From assembly GCA_944326695.1 (NCBI GenBank), contig CALVEZ010000009.1:31705-95704 (forward strand): DNA of 64,000 nucleotides, in the 5' to 3' direction. A model generated the notes under the pieces. That model saw only the letters and a program-made list of their open reading frames with translations. It was not told where the DNA came from and searched no databases. Origin of the DNA: Candidatus Bilophila faecipullorum (lineage in GTDB: Bacteria; Desulfobacterota; Desulfovibrionia; Desulfovibrionales; Desulfovibrionaceae). How positions within the stretch are numbered: position 1 is the first letter of the stretch; the number at the start of each line of letters is the position of its first letter. Positions 18,104 to 27,080 of this stretch are shown here, in pieces. The translations under genes were made by a program, and so were the position numbers.

Positions 18104-18973
18104 GTGAAACAAAAATCTTCCAAGGGCCCGAGCTGGTGCGGCAGCCGCCAGCGCAGGGCCCTGCATACGCCTTATGATGCAAAGATCGCCGAATACGCGC
18201 ACCGGGGGCATCTCGTCCCGCCCCGCGCCATCCTCAAGAACGCCGGGCACATCGCGGGCATCCGCGAAAGCGGCCTCGTCAACATCGCCGTGCTTGATCA
18301 CGTCGCGGAACATATCCGGGCGGGCATGACCACGGCGGACGTGGATCGGCTGGTCTTCGAGAAAACCAAAGAACTCGGCGGCGTCCCCGCCCCGCTCGGC
18401 TACCGGGGCTTCCCGAAAAGCACCTGCACCTCCATCAACGAAGAAGTCTGCCACGGCATCCCCTCCGAAGAGATCACGCTCAAGGACGGCGACATCGTCA
18501 ACGTGGACGTTTCCACCATCTACAAGGGCTACTTTTCCGATTCTTCCCGCATGTTCTGCATCGGGACGGTGAACGCCGAAAAACGCCGTCTGGTGGACGT
18601 TGCCCGCGAATGCGTGGAACGCGGCCTCGCGGAAGTGAAGCCGTGGGGTTTTCTGGGGGATATGGGGCAGGCCGTGCACGACTGCGCCCGCGCGCACGGC
18701 TATACGGTCGTCCGCGAAGTGGGAGGCCACGGCGTGGGCCTCAAATTTCATGAGGAGCCCTTCGTCAGCTACGTCACCAAACGCGGTACGGACATGCTCC
18801 TCGTACCCGGCATGATCTTCACCATCGAGCCCATGATCAATATGGGCCGCGCGGCCATCACGCTGGACAAGGCCAACGGCTGGACCATCCGCACCGAAGA
18901 CGGCCTGCCCTCGGCGCAATGGGAAATCATGGTGCTGGTGACCGAAGACGGCCATGAGGTGCTGGCCTATTAG
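18104..18973 (+). CDS. map: Methionine aminopeptidase, type I
   Basis: About 289 residues. Removes the initiator methionine from new proteins. The five metal ligands are present: Asp in VNVDVSTIYKG, Asp in YFSDSS, His in GGHGVGLKFHEEP, Glu in FTIEPM and Glu in SAQWEIMVLVT. An N-terminal basic extension of about 40 residues precedes the catalytic domain (start of YDAKIAEY), longer than in E. coli. A GTG at 18104 with GGAG seven bases upstream is preferred to an ATG at 18077, which lacks a clear site. It is transcribed divergently from metY. Confidence 0.92.
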   Translation: MKQKSSKGPSWCGSRQRRALHTPYDAKIAEYAHRGHLVPPRAILKNAGHIAGIRESGLVNIAVLDHVAEHIRAGMTTADVDRLVFEKTKELGGVPAPLGYRGFPKSTCTSINEEVCHGIPSEEITLKDGDIVNVDVSTIYKGYFSDSSRMFCIGTVNAEKRRLVDVARECVERGLAEVKPWGFLGDMGQAVHDCARAHGYTVVREVGGHGVGLKFHEEPFVSYVTKRGTDMLLVPGMIFTIEPMINMGRAAITLDKANGWTIRTEDGLPSAQWEIMVLVTEDGHEVLAY

Positions 18974-19203
18974 GGCGTGCCGCTCTGCCTCTTTCCAAAG
19001 GAGTATGTGGCGCCAAAAGGCAGATGACATCTGAGCATCATGAGGAGAGTTTTAAACGGCTCTGATAGTGTTTCTGTAATGAAATCAATATAGTAAAAAA
19101 AATTTGGGACGACAGGCCGCCGGACCTGTTACCCTGCTTCTACCTCTCCTCCTTTTGAGGATGAGGGGGAAAACCATTGCCTGTGGCTATTTCCCATAGA
19201 CGG

Positions 19204-19243
19204 AAAAAGGCCATAACTCCTTGATGACAAAGAGTTATGGCCT
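19204..19243 (-). terminator. Terminator of the tRNA-Ser transcript
   Basis: AGGCCATAACTC (19208-19219) pairs perfectly with GAGTTATGGCCT (19232-19243). On the minus strand the stem is followed by a run of five T. It lies 27 bp beyond the 3' end of tRNA-Ser. Confidence 0.85.
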
Positions 19244-19269
19244 AAAATGAACTGTTATGGACTGAAGTT

Positions 19270-19359
19270 TGGCGGAAGGGGAGGGATTTGAACCCCCGGA
19301 CGCCTCACGACGTCAACGGTTTTCAAGACCGCCGCATTAAGCCGCTCTGCCACCCTTCC
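19270..19359 (-). tRNA. tRNA-Ser(UGA)
   Basis: Ninety bases including the encoded CCA. Acceptor arms GGAAGGG and CCCTTCC pair, with discriminator G. The anticodon loop CTTGAAA gives UGA. A long variable arm (TTGACGTCGTGAGGCGTC) marks a class II tRNA, and GGTTCAAATCC is the T loop. Confidence 0.97.
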
Positions 19360-19394
19360 GCGTTCCGCCGCGGCGTACCCGACGGATATTGCCC

Positions 19395-19423
19395 TTCATA
19401 AAGCGGAGTGGCGGGCGGGTCAA
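19395..19423 (-). promoter_or_regulatory. tRNA-Ser promoter
   Basis: Minus-strand TTGACC (19418-19423), 17-bp spacer, TATGAA (19395-19400), about 36 bp ahead of the mature tRNA 5' end. Confidence 0.65.
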
Positions 19424-19917
19424 GAAAAAACCCTCTCCGCCTTTCCATGTCCGCTCGGCGCATCCCCTTCTGGGATGGTGCCTTGAGAAATCTTCTGATT
19501 CCGTTAGAGAATCGTCTTCTTTTTTTGTATTCTTTTAGCTCTTTCCAATGAGAGAGATATATTGTAGGTTATGACGATTTTGACAGAATTCGCCCACTTC
19601 GGGAAAAAAAGCACAGCCTGATCACGTTCGTGATCTTCTGCAAAAGAAACCTTTTCCGGGCCTGCCCCGGATGAGGCGCAAGACGCTTTTTTCCCGGGCG
19701 ATTCCGTCCCCACGGCGTAAACGGCCGACGGGCGGCCAAGAGGCCCACAGAATGTGGGCCCGCACCTTGACACGTGTTTGTCCGCTCGCCTACACCATGA
19801 TGACAGTGAAAAAGCGTCCCCTTGTTCCAAAGGGAACGCCGGGAAGGTTCACTGCACGACTGGGTGGCCGGAGGCGAATGGTTTTCAGCAACGCAACCAT
19901 TTCAAGAGGCGAAGGGT
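19424..19917 (+). promoter_or_regulatory. qrc upstream region and candidate promoter
   Basis: About 490 bp without a gene. A perfect 8-bp hairpin GGCCCACA-GAA-TGTGGGCC lies at 19742-19760. Just after it is TTGACA (19767-19772) with an 18-bp spacer to TACACC (19791-19796), a candidate start for the qrc operon. An ATCAC-GTTC-GTGAT palindrome lies near 19620. None of these is tied to a known regulator. Confidence 0.45.
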
Positions 19918-20556
19918 ATGGAGGATAGGCAGAACAACACGCCTTCCCACGAGAAGGCCCGCAGGCTGGCGAAACTCGGAAGCGGTCCCGCACCGTTTAT
20001 TCTGGGCGTCGTCGCCGCACTCGTGTTTGGCTGGTGGCTTTTTCCCGATTTCTTGTTCAGCAAACAGGCGCAGCCGGTGCAGTTCAGCCATGAGACGCAC
20101 CTGAAGGACGCCTCGATGGAGTGTTCGACCTGTCACTACCTGCGCGCCGACGGAACCTTTTCCGGGCTTCCGTCCACACGGGACTGCGCGGTCTGCCATT
20201 CGCAGCTGCTCGGCACGAGCAAGGCCGAACGGACGTTTTATGACGAATACGTCAAGACGGGCAAAGAGGTGGCATGGAAGAACTACCAGAAGCAGCCCGA
20301 CAACGTCTTCTTCAGCCATGCCGTTCACTCGCTCGCGACCTGCAACAATTGTCACGATTTCTCGGAACGGGAACTCTGTTCCGCCTGTCACCTCGACGTG
20401 ACCAAGGGCAAGAATCCGCCCGTCTTCCGCGAGAACAGGATTACGGGCTACAGCCAGAACACCATGAAGATGTGGCAGTGTGAGGCATGTCACGCTGATC
20501 CCAGTCACCTTGGCAGCACCAATGCCAGTAACGCCTGCTTTGTCTGCCACAAGTGA
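19918..20556 (+). CDS. qrcA: Menaquinone reductase multihaem cytochrome c subunit
   Basis: A 212-residue membrane-anchored cytochrome with six CXXCH haem sites: CSTCH, CAVCH, CNNCH, CSACH, CEACH and CFVCH. One transmembrane helix (about residues 26-46) acts as uncleaved signal anchor, placing the haems in the periplasm. In the Qrc complex of sulfate reducers this subunit accepts electrons from the type I cytochrome c3 pool and passes them toward menaquinone. The gene order A-B-C-D with gaps of 4-12 bp is exactly that of Desulfovibrio qrc. The start at 19918 has GAAGGG upstream; earlier in-frame codons add no family sequence. Confidence 0.95.
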   Translation: MEDRQNNTPSHEKARRLAKLGSGPAPFILGVVAALVFGWWLFPDFLFSKQAQPVQFSHETHLKDASMECSTCHYLRADGTFSGLPSTRDCAVCHSQLLGTSKAERTFYDEYVKTGKEVAWKNYQKQPDNVFFSHAVHSLATCNNCHDFSERELCSACHLDVTKGKNPPVFRENRITGYSQNTMKMWQCEACHADPSHLGSTNASNACFVCHK

Positions 20557-20566
20557 GGAGACGCCA

Positions 20567-22711
20567 ATGCTTGACAGACGAGGCTTTTTGAAATTCATCG
20601 GCGGGGCCGCCGTGGGTACGCTGGCGACTCCTGTGGTCTGGAAGGGGCTCGACGACATTTCCATCTGGTCGCAGAACTGGCCCTGGATTCCTTCCCTGCA
20701 ATACGGCAATCACGAAAACACCTATATCCGCACCACCAGCAAAGTGTGCCCCTCTGCGGTGGGCACGCGGGTCCGTCTCGTCGGCGGCCGCCCGGTGCGC
20801 GTTCTCGGTGATCCCGAAAGCCCGCTCAGCCGTGGCGGCATCTCCGCGCTGGCCGTGACCGAAGTACAGATGCGCTACAGCCCGGCGCGCCTCAAGCGCC
20901 CCCTGCTGCGCAACACCGACGGCGGCTACCGCGAAATCACGTGGGAGCAGGCCGAAACGCTCCTCCTGCATAAGCTCGCGGACGCCAAAAGGAAAAAAGC
21001 GGACCGCGAGGCCGTGGTCTGCATCTCTGGCGACGAAAACGGTACCATGAGCGAGCTTTTCTCCGGCTTTGTCAACCAGATGGGGTCGGGCCGCTTCTTC
21101 CTTATGCCCAGCGACGCGCAGGCCGCGGCGCAGGCGTGGAAGCTCATGGGCGGACGCGGGCGCGTGGGCTTCGACGTCCCCGACAGCGACTATGTCTTCG
21201 CCGTGGGCGCCAACGTGCTGGAAACGTGGGGCACCGTCGTGGCCAACCGCCGCGCGTGGGGCAACGCCCGTCCTGCCGGAGGCAAGCCCGCCATGCGGCT
21301 GGCCTATGCCGGGCCGGTGCAGAACAACACTGCCGCCGGAGCCGACCTCTGGCTGCCCATCAAGCCGGGCACGGAACTCTATCTGCTCCTCGGCGTGGCC
21401 CATCAGCTTATCAAGGACGGCGTGGCCGCTCCTGCGGACGGGCTCGACGTCTTCAAGGCGCTCGTCGCCCCGTGGACCCCGGAAAAGGCCTGCCAAGCTA
21501 CGGGCCTGATGCCCGACCGTTTCAAGGCCGTCGTGGAGGGCCTCAAAAAGGCCGAGAAGCCCCTCGTCATCGTGGGTTCCGACATGGACGCGGGCGGCGG
21601 CACGGGTCCCATGCGCCTCGGCATGGCCATCAATATGCTACTCGACCGTGTCAACAAACCCGGCGGGATGCGCCTCATCCCCACCGCCCCGGCGGTGGTG
21701 CAGGGCGGCGGCACCTATGAGCAGCTTATGGAAGGCGATCTCGTCGAATACGCCGCTGCAACGGCCAAGGGCACCATGCCTGAAGTCGACGTGCTCATGG
21801 TCTATGAAGCCAATCCCTTCTATGCCCTACCCGGCAAGGACATCGAGGCCGTCTTCAAAAAGAGCGCCTTCTCCGTGGCCTTCACCTGCTTCTTCGACGA
21901 AACCGCACGCCGCTGCGATCTCGTGCTGCCCAACGCCCTCGGGCTTGAGCGCTACGACGACGTCGCGCAGCCCTTCGGGTACGGCCGATTCATCTATACG
22001 CTGGTCCAGCCCGTGGCCGAACCGCTCCATCAGGCACGGCCCGCGGGCGAGGTGCTCATCAACCTGGCCTACAAGCTGGGCGTGAATCTGGGCGTCTCCG
22101 ACGTAGTGACCATGCTCAAGGCCAAAGCCCACGCCATCGGCGCGGACTGGGGCTCGCTGAGCGAGGGCAACGCCTACGAAAGTGACGTGGTGGTCCCCCA
22201 AAAGCTGCTTGCCTACCGCTTCACCCCCAACGAAGTGGAACAGCTCGGCAAGCTGGCCCAGACCGTCAAGGGCGGCGCGCTTCCCGACAAGGAAGTGGCC
22301 GTGGCCTTTGTCGGCAAGCTGGCCCTCGGCACGCCCGAAACGGCCATCCCGCCCTTCAACACCAAGACGATCACCAATGAAGAGCTGGAAAAGGACATGC
22401 TTGTCGCCGCACTGAACAGCGCGACCCTCAAAAAGCTCGGCCTTTACGAAGGCAACGTCGTCACGCTCTCCAACGACGCCGGGCAGGTCCGGGCGCGGCT
22501 GCGCGTCTTTGAAGGCGTCACCGCCGATACCGTGGCCCTGACCCTTGGTTTCGGGCATACGGCTTTCGGCGAGTTCAACGACGGCAAGGGGATGAACGTC
22601 ATGACGCTGGTCACGCCCGTTTCCGAGCCCGGCTTCGCGGGCCTCGCCGTCGGGAGCTTCGCTGGCCTTCCCGTCTGGAACAATACCCGCGTGCGCGTCG
22701 CCAAAGCATAA
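20567..22711 (+). CDS. qrcB: Menaquinone reductase, molybdopterin-oxidoreductase-like subunit
   Basis: A 714-residue member of the molybdopterin oxidoreductase family with a Tat signal (DRRGFLKFIGG, residues 3-13). The fold is recognisable from TTSKVCPSAVGTRVRLVGGRPVRVLGDP, TWEQAETLLLHKL, LADLW-type segments and VVTLSNDAGQVRARLRV near the C-terminus. In Desulfovibrio this subunit is reported to lack the Mo cofactor and acts as a structural scaffold; only one N-terminal Cys is seen here and the usual 4Fe-4S set (CxxC...C) is absent, which agrees. Exported and associated with QrcA and QrcC. Confidence 0.95.
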   Translation: MLDRRGFLKFIGGAAVGTLATPVVWKGLDDISIWSQNWPWIPSLQYGNHENTYIRTTSKVCPSAVGTRVRLVGGRPVRVLGDPESPLSRGGISALAVTEVQMRYSPARLKRPLLRNTDGGYREITWEQAETLLLHKLADAKRKKADREAVVCISGDENGTMSELFSGFVNQMGSGRFFLMPSDAQAAAQAWKLMGGRGRVGFDVPDSDYVFAVGANVLETWGTVVANRRAWGNARPAGGKPAMRLAYAGPVQNNTAAGADLWLPIKPGTELYLLLGVAHQLIKDGVAAPADGLDVFKALVAPWTPEKACQATGLMPDRFKAVVEGLKKAEKPLVIVGSDMDAGGGTGPMRLGMAINMLLDRVNKPGGMRLIPTAPAVVQGGGTYEQLMEGDLVEYAAATAKGTMPEVDVLMVYEANPFYALPGKDIEAVFKKSAFSVAFTCFFDETARRCDLVLPNALGLERYDDVAQPFGYGRFIYTLVQPVAEPLHQARPAGEVLINLAYKLGVNLGVSDVVTMLKAKAHAIGADWGSLSEGNAYESDVVVPQKLLAYRFTPNEVEQLGKLAQTVKGGALPDKEVAVAFVGKLALGTPETAIPPFNTKTITNEELEKDMLVAALNSATLKKLGLYEGNVVTLSNDAGQVRARLRVFEGVTADTVALTLGFGHTAFGEFNDGKGMNVMTLVTPVSEPGFAGLAVGSFAGLPVWNNTRVRVAKA

Positions 22712-22723
22712 GGATTCGCTATC

Positions 22724-23491
22724 ATGTCCGAAGTGAAAAGTTTCAATATTCGATGGACGATGGTCGTCGATCTCGACAAGTGCACGGGCTGCGGCGCCTG
22801 CATGGTGGCGTGTCAGGCCGAGAACAACGTGGCCCCCAACCCGGACGGCACCAACAAGGTCCGCACCATCAACTGGATGAAGGTCTACCGCCTGACCAAC
22901 AACAAGCCCTTCCCGGATCACGATACGGCATACCTGCCCCGCCCCTGTATGCAGTGCGGCAAGCCCTCCTGCGTGTCCGTCTGCCCTGTGGTGGCTACGG
23001 ACAAGAACGAGGAAGGCGGCATCGTCAGCCAGGTCTACCCCCGCTGCATCGGGTGCCGGTACTGCATGGCCTCGTGCCCTTACCATGCCCGCTACTTCAA
23101 CTGGCACGATCCGGTCTGGCCGGAAGGCATGGAAAAGACGCTCACCCCCGACGTTTCCGTGCGGCCGCGCGGCGTGGTGGAGAAATGCACCTTCTGCCAT
23201 CACCGCTGGATGATGGCGAAAGACAAGGCCATTGCCGAAAAGCGCAATCCTTATGAGCTGGCCGACGGCGACTACGTGACCTCCTGCACCGAGGCGTGTC
23301 CCAACGGGGCCATCACCTTCGGGGATTCCAAAAATCCCGCCCATAAGGTGTATGACCTCATCCGCAGCCCCAACGCCTTCCGCCTGCTCGAACGTCTGGG
23401 AACCGACCCGCAGGTGTACTACCTGAGCAGCCGCGAATGGGTGCGCCGTCTCGGTGACAACTATCTGGAAAACGAAAAGACCAAGGGGTAG
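22724..23491 (+). CDS. qrcC: Menaquinone reductase iron-sulfur subunit
   Basis: A 255-residue ferredoxin-like subunit of the DmsB/PsrB type. Cysteine groups are CTGCGACMVAC, CMQCGKPSCVSVC, CIGCRYCMASC and CTFCHH with a final CTEACPNG. These are enough for four Fe-S centres linking QrcA to the membrane subunit. There is no signal peptide of its own; it probably travels with the Tat-exported QrcB. It lies 12 bp after qrcB and 4 bp before qrcD. Confidence 0.95.
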   Translation: MSEVKSFNIRWTMVVDLDKCTGCGACMVACQAENNVAPNPDGTNKVRTINWMKVYRLTNNKPFPDHDTAYLPRPCMQCGKPSCVSVCPVVATDKNEEGGIVSQVYPRCIGCRYCMASCPYHARYFNWHDPVWPEGMEKTLTPDVSVRPRGVVEKCTFCHHRWMMAKDKAIAEKRNPYELADGDYVTSCTEACPNGAITFGDSKNPAHKVYDLIRSPNAFRLLERLGTDPQVYYLSSREWVRRLGDNYLENEKTKG

Positions 23492-23495
23492 GTCA

Positions 23496-24752
23496 ATGGA
23501 AGCGAAAAACTACAATCAGCCCGTCGACGCCGCACTCTTCCCGGAAGGGTGCCCGCGTTGCTCGCTGCTGAAATTCCTCCTGCATCTCGTCCCCGTGGCG
23601 CTGGTGGGCCTCTGGGGGGCTTACGCCGCGTTCCGCGTGCTGGCCTACGGCCTCGGCGAAACGGGCCTTGACGACTACTTCGGCTTCGGCCTGTGGATCA
23701 CCTTCGACCTCGCGGTCATCGCCCTCGGCGCCGGCGCCTTCTTCACGGGCGCGCTGCGCTACCTCCTGAACATCGACGCCCTGAAAAACATCATCAACCT
23801 GACAGTGGTGGTGGGCTTCCTGTGCTATTCCGGGGCCATGCTCGTGCTTGTCCTCGACATCGGCCAGCCCCTCCGGGCGTGGTTCGGCTACTGGCATCCC
23901 AACGTGCATTCGATGCTCACGGAAGTCATCTTCTGCATCACCTGCTACTGCACGGTGCTGATCATCGAATACATCCCGCTGATGCTCGAAAACCGCCAGA
24001 CCATCAAGGGGAAGCTGGCGCACGCAATCGCCCATAACTTCCACCTGATCATGCCCCTCTTCGCGGGCATCGGCGCCTTCCTGTCCACGTTCCATCAGGG
24101 CTCTCTCGGCGGCATGTACGGCGTGCTTTTCGCCCGCCCCTACATCTTCCGCGACGGCTTCTTCATCTGGCCGTGGACCTTCTTCCTGTACATCCTCTCA
24201 GCCGTCGGTTCCGGCCCCATGTTCACTGTGCTTGTGTGCACGTTCATGGAAAAGCTCACCGGCCGCCGTCTGGTCTCGTGGGACGTCAAGCAGCTCATGG
24301 GCAAGATCGCCGGGACGATGTTCACCATCTATATGGTGTTCAAGCTGATCGACACGGCCGGCTGGGTATGGGGCATCCTGCCCCGCGCCGGGATGACCTT
24401 CGATCAGATGTTCCACGGCTGGATCTACGGCAGATGGCTTCTCTTCGCGGAACTCGTCGTCTGCGGCGTGCTGCCGGCGGCCCTGCTCTTCATGAAGAAG
24501 CTGCGCGCCAATCCCGCGCTCTTCTATCTCGGCGGCATCCTCGCCTGCGTCGGCGTGACCATCAACCGCTACGTCATGACCGTACAGGCCCTCGCCATCC
24601 CGGTCATGCCCTTCGACTCGTGGGAATTCTACAACCCGAACTGGGCCGAATGGGGCGCGTCCTTTATGGTCATCGCCTACGCGTGGCTCTGCCTCGCCTT
24701 CTCCTACCGCTATCTTCCCATGTTCCCGCAGGAACGTGAGCTGAACAAGTAA
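23496..24752 (+). CDS. qrcD: Menaquinone reductase integral membrane subunit (NrfD/PsrC family)
   Basis: A 418-residue protein with about ten transmembrane helices of the NrfD/PsrC quinone-interacting family. Helical stretches are visible from LLKFLLHLVPVALVGLWGAY onward. FHQGSLGGMYGVLFARP and WTFFLYILSAVGSGPMFTVL are the polar loop and helix that line the quinone site in this family. It should reduce menaquinone with electrons delivered through QrcABC. The stop is followed by a GC-rich hairpin at 24759-24790. Confidence 0.95.
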   Translation: MEAKNYNQPVDAALFPEGCPRCSLLKFLLHLVPVALVGLWGAYAAFRVLAYGLGETGLDDYFGFGLWITFDLAVIALGAGAFFTGALRYLLNIDALKNIINLTVVVGFLCYSGAMLVLVLDIGQPLRAWFGYWHPNVHSMLTEVIFCITCYCTVLIIEYIPLMLENRQTIKGKLAHAIAHNFHLIMPLFAGIGAFLSTFHQGSLGGMYGVLFARPYIFRDGFFIWPWTFFLYILSAVGSGPMFTVLVCTFMEKLTGRRLVSWDVKQLMGKIAGTMFTIYMVFKLIDTAGWVWGILPRAGMTFDQMFHGWIYGRWLLFAELVVCGVLPAALLFMKKLRANPALFYLGGILACVGVTINRYVMTVQALAIPVMPFDSWEFYNPNWAEWGASFMVIAYAWLCLAFSYRYLPMFPQERELNK

Positions 24753-24758
24753 GCCTGC

Positions 24759-24790
24759 CGGGGAGGGGAAATGTCGTTTCTCCCTCCCCG
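24759..24790 (+). terminator. Hairpin after qrcD
   Basis: CGGGGAGGG-GAAA pairs with TTTCTCCCTCCCCG apart from one bulge, seven bases after the qrcD stop. It lacks a T-run. Placement and base composition resemble the hairpin-plus-tail repeats nearby, but the conserved tail is missing. Confidence 0.55.
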
Positions 24791-24959
24791 AGCGTGTGGC
24801 CTTCTCCCCAGCACCTGGCGGGGAGGTCCCGCTCAAGGACGGCGTTCCGGCGGGACGCCATGATTTTCCAGACGCTGCGATCTTCGGATTGCGGCGTCTG
24901 CCGTATGAACAGGGAGGCGGTTTCAACGGCCTCTTTTCACCCCAACCCCCTCGCTCCTT

Positions 24960-25448
24960 ATGACCATCCCCTACGACCTGAATGTCCTTGATCTGGTCCT
25001 GCTTTCGATCATCGCCCTCTTTACCCTGCGCGGCGCGCTGCGCGGCTTCCTCGACGAGGTGGCCGGGCTGGTGGGCATCCTCGGCGGCGTCTGGCTGGCC
25101 GGGCGCTACTACGGAGAACTGGGCCAGATTTTCGCCCGCTATACCCCGTCGCACTGGGTCTACATCGTGGCCTACGTGCTTATCCTGTGCATGGTGATGT
25201 TCGTCGTCAGCATGTGCGCCCGCGCCCTGCACTCCTTCCTCAAGATGGCCTACGCCGACTGGATCAACCACATCGCCGGGGCCGCTGTGGGCGGGGTCAA
25301 AGGCTTTCTCATCTGCGCGGTCATGGTTTCCCTGCTCACCTACTTCATCAGCGACGCGAGCTTCATCAAGCAATCGCGCATGGTGCAGCCCATCAAGGAA
25401 CTGGTGGTCGTCTTCAAGCAGGCTTTGCCGGAACAGTATCGGAGGTGA
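24960..25448 (+). CDS. CvpA-family membrane protein
   Basis: A 162-residue protein with four to five hydrophobic segments. VLDLVLLSIIALFTLRGALRGFLDEVAGLVGILGGVWLA at the start is typical of CvpA (colicin V production) proteins, which have a helical membrane domain and the invariant R/K-G-x-x-x-E pattern. NHIAGAAVGGVKGFLIC is the second conserved block. The family is linked to envelope stress and cell-surface integrity but the molecular role is unclear. It ends seven bases before repeat copy B. Confidence 0.87.
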   Translation: MTIPYDLNVLDLVLLSIIALFTLRGALRGFLDEVAGLVGILGGVWLAGRYYGELGQIFARYTPSHWVYIVAYVLILCMVMFVVSMCARALHSFLKMAYADWINHIAGAAVGGVKGFLICAVMVSLLTYFISDASFIKQSRMVQPIKELVVVFKQALPEQYRR

Positions 25449-25455
25449 TGGGAGA

Positions 25456-25582
25456 TTGGGGAGGGGAAAGGGAAACTTTCTGGAGAAAGTTTCCCTTTCC
25501 CCTCCCCAAACCCCTCCCCTTTCCCTTCAAAGACGTTCGCGCTTATCGAATCCCTCGCCGCTTCTTTCCCGGTGTGCGGCGG
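25456..25582 (+). repeat. Hairpin-plus-tail intergenic repeat, copy B
   Basis: A perfect 26-bp stem (25456-25481 with 25484-25509) around CTTTCT-GG-AGAAAG. The tail follows: CCCCTCCCCTTTCCC, TCAAAGACGTTCGCGC, TTATCGAATCCCTCGCCGC, TTCTTTCCCGG. It begins seven bases after the cvpA stop codon, so it may end that transcript. The next 290 bp up to mazG hold no recognised feature. Confidence 0.93.
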
Positions 25583-25870
25583 TTCCTTCGCTGTATGCCG
25601 TATCTTTTGGGGAAGGTGGGATGGGCGTGAAAGATGGCGGGAGTGTAGAGGCAGGCTGGATGATGGGACAAAAGGGGAAGATGGCCCCGAGCCTCCCCAT
25701 CATGAGGCGTCTCTGGGGCGGAAGGTGGGGGAGATGCTTTCCGATGAGACGTCTCCAAGGCGTGAGCGATTCCAGAGTATGGGACCGCCTCGTCCCTTGA
25801 AGTCCCTTTCTTTCCGGGCTATGTCTGCCTTTGCCCCTTTTTTCCAACAGCGAACACAAGGAATCCCATC

Positions 25871-26737
25871 ATGAGCGATACAAGCACCACGCAGCCCCTT
25901 TCGTCCCCCGCGCCGGACGCCGCCGTCCATGCCGCGCTCGACCGCCTCAACACCGTCATAGACCGGCTCATTGCGCCGGACGGCTGCCCGTGGGACAGCA
26001 CGCAGACGCCGGAATCCCTGACCGAATACGTCATTGAGGAATGCCACGAGCTGGTGGACGCCATCCGTTCCGGGAAGACCGCGGACATGGTGGAGGAACT
26101 GGGCGACGTGGCCTTTCTGCTGGTCATGATCGGCAAGCTCATGGCCCGCGCCGGAGGCCCCTCTCTGGCGGATGCGCTGGAAGTGGAGACGGCCAAGATG
26201 GTTCGTCGCCACCCGCACGTTTTCGGGGATACGACCTACGGCAGCCAGTCCGAGCAGCTCAAGGACTGGGACCGCATCAAACGCGAGGAAAAGGCCGCCG
26301 CAGCCGCCGAAGGCCCCAAGGGGACCTATGACAGCCTCCCGCGCGGCCTGCCGCCCCTGACCAAGGCCTACCGCATCCACGCCAAGGCCGACCGCGTGGG
26401 CTTCACGTGGCCCGAGGACGAAGATGTGGAAAAGCAGGTCGAAGCGGAATGGCTGGAACTGCTCGACGCCGTCGCTTCCGGCGACGATGCCGCCATCGAA
26501 CACGAATTCGGGGATCACCTGTTCACGCTCGTAGAGCTTGGCCGTCGCAAGGGCATCAAGTCCGCCCCGGCCCTCAACGCCGCCACCGAACGCTTCCTCA
26601 AGCGCTTCGAAGCGATGGAAGCCCTCGCCCGGGAACGCGGCCTTGATTTCGTCGGCCTCTCCCTCGACGACAAGGACGACCTCTGGAACGAAGTGAAAGC
26701 CGCCGAAAAGCCTGCGGAAGAACGGACGGAAGCCTAG
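25871..26737 (+). CDS. mazG: Nucleoside triphosphate pyrophosphohydrolase MazG
   Basis: A 288-residue all-alpha NTP pyrophosphohydrolase with two MazG repeats. The first has CPWDSTQTPESLTEYVIEECHELVDAI and VEELGDVAFLLVMI (the EEC-HE and EL-GD metal ligands). The second has KADRVGFTWP and a reduced version (VEAEWLELLDAV, EHEFGDHLFTLVELGR). It removes aberrant or alarmone-related nucleotides. Length is near E. coli MazG (263) plus short extensions. CAAGGAATCCCATC precedes the ATG. A repeat (copy C) starts six bases after the stop. Confidence 0.94.
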   Translation: MSDTSTTQPLSSPAPDAAVHAALDRLNTVIDRLIAPDGCPWDSTQTPESLTEYVIEECHELVDAIRSGKTADMVEELGDVAFLLVMIGKLMARAGGPSLADALEVETAKMVRRHPHVFGDTTYGSQSEQLKDWDRIKREEKAAAAAEGPKGTYDSLPRGLPPLTKAYRIHAKADRVGFTWPEDEDVEKQVEAEWLELLDAVASGDDAAIEHEFGDHLFTLVELGRRKGIKSAPALNAATERFLKRFEAMEALARERGLDFVGLSLDDKDDLWNEVKAAEKPAEERTEA

Positions 26738-26743
26738 CATTCA

Positions 26744-26855
26744 TTGGAGGGGGAAGGGGGCCCTTTCTGTAGAAAGGGCCCCCTTCCCCCTCCAAACCTC
26801 CCCTATCCCCTCCAAAGACTTTCGCCTTTATCGAATCCCTCTCGCCGCTTTTCCC
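26744..26855 (+). repeat. Hairpin-plus-tail intergenic repeat, copy C
   Basis: A perfect 25-bp stem (26744-26768 with 26771-26795) around CTTTCT-GT-AGAAAG. The tail is CTCCCCTATCCCCTCC, AAAGACTTTCGCC, TTTATCGAATCCCTCTCGCCGCTTTTCCC. It starts six bases after the mazG stop. The stem bases differ from copy B on both arms, so pairing is kept while sequence varies. Confidence 0.93.
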
Positions 26856-26858
26856 TGT

Positions 26859-27004
26859 GGGCCTGGAGTCGTTTCATTTTGAAATGGCTCAGGCCGCATG
26901 CAGGTGTGGCCGGCCACAACGTAGCGCGGATTCTGCCCAAAACGATGTTTTTTTGACAGAATGTCAACGTTGACTTTTATAAAAAGTGAAAGCTCATCGG
27001 CTCG
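26859..27004 (+). repeat. Multi-hairpin structured repeat, copy 1
   Basis: About 145 bp, roughly 80% identical by eye to 29103-29250. It includes a GAGTCGTTTCA-TTT-TGAAATGGCTC hairpin with G-T wobble positions, a GGCCGCAT-GCAG-GTGTGGCC hairpin (wobbles again on the plus strand only), an imperfect ATTCTG...CAGAAT stem, and the 12-bp palindrome GTCAACGTTGAC at 26963-26974. It lies between convergent mazG and the DUF1330 gene. Confidence 0.85.
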
Positions 27005-27012
27005 AGAGATGA

Positions 27013-27044
27013 AAATAGCCCGGACGTTTCGATCCGGGCTATTT
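27013..27044. terminator. Hairpin terminator ahead of the DUF1330 stop
   Basis: AAATAGCCCGGA and TCCGGGCTATTT form a perfect 12-bp stem with an 8-base loop. A- and T-ended arms allow use in both directions between convergent genes. Confidence 0.8.
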
Positions 27045-27080
27045 CCGTCAAAACAAGCAAAAAGAGAAGATGAAGAGAGA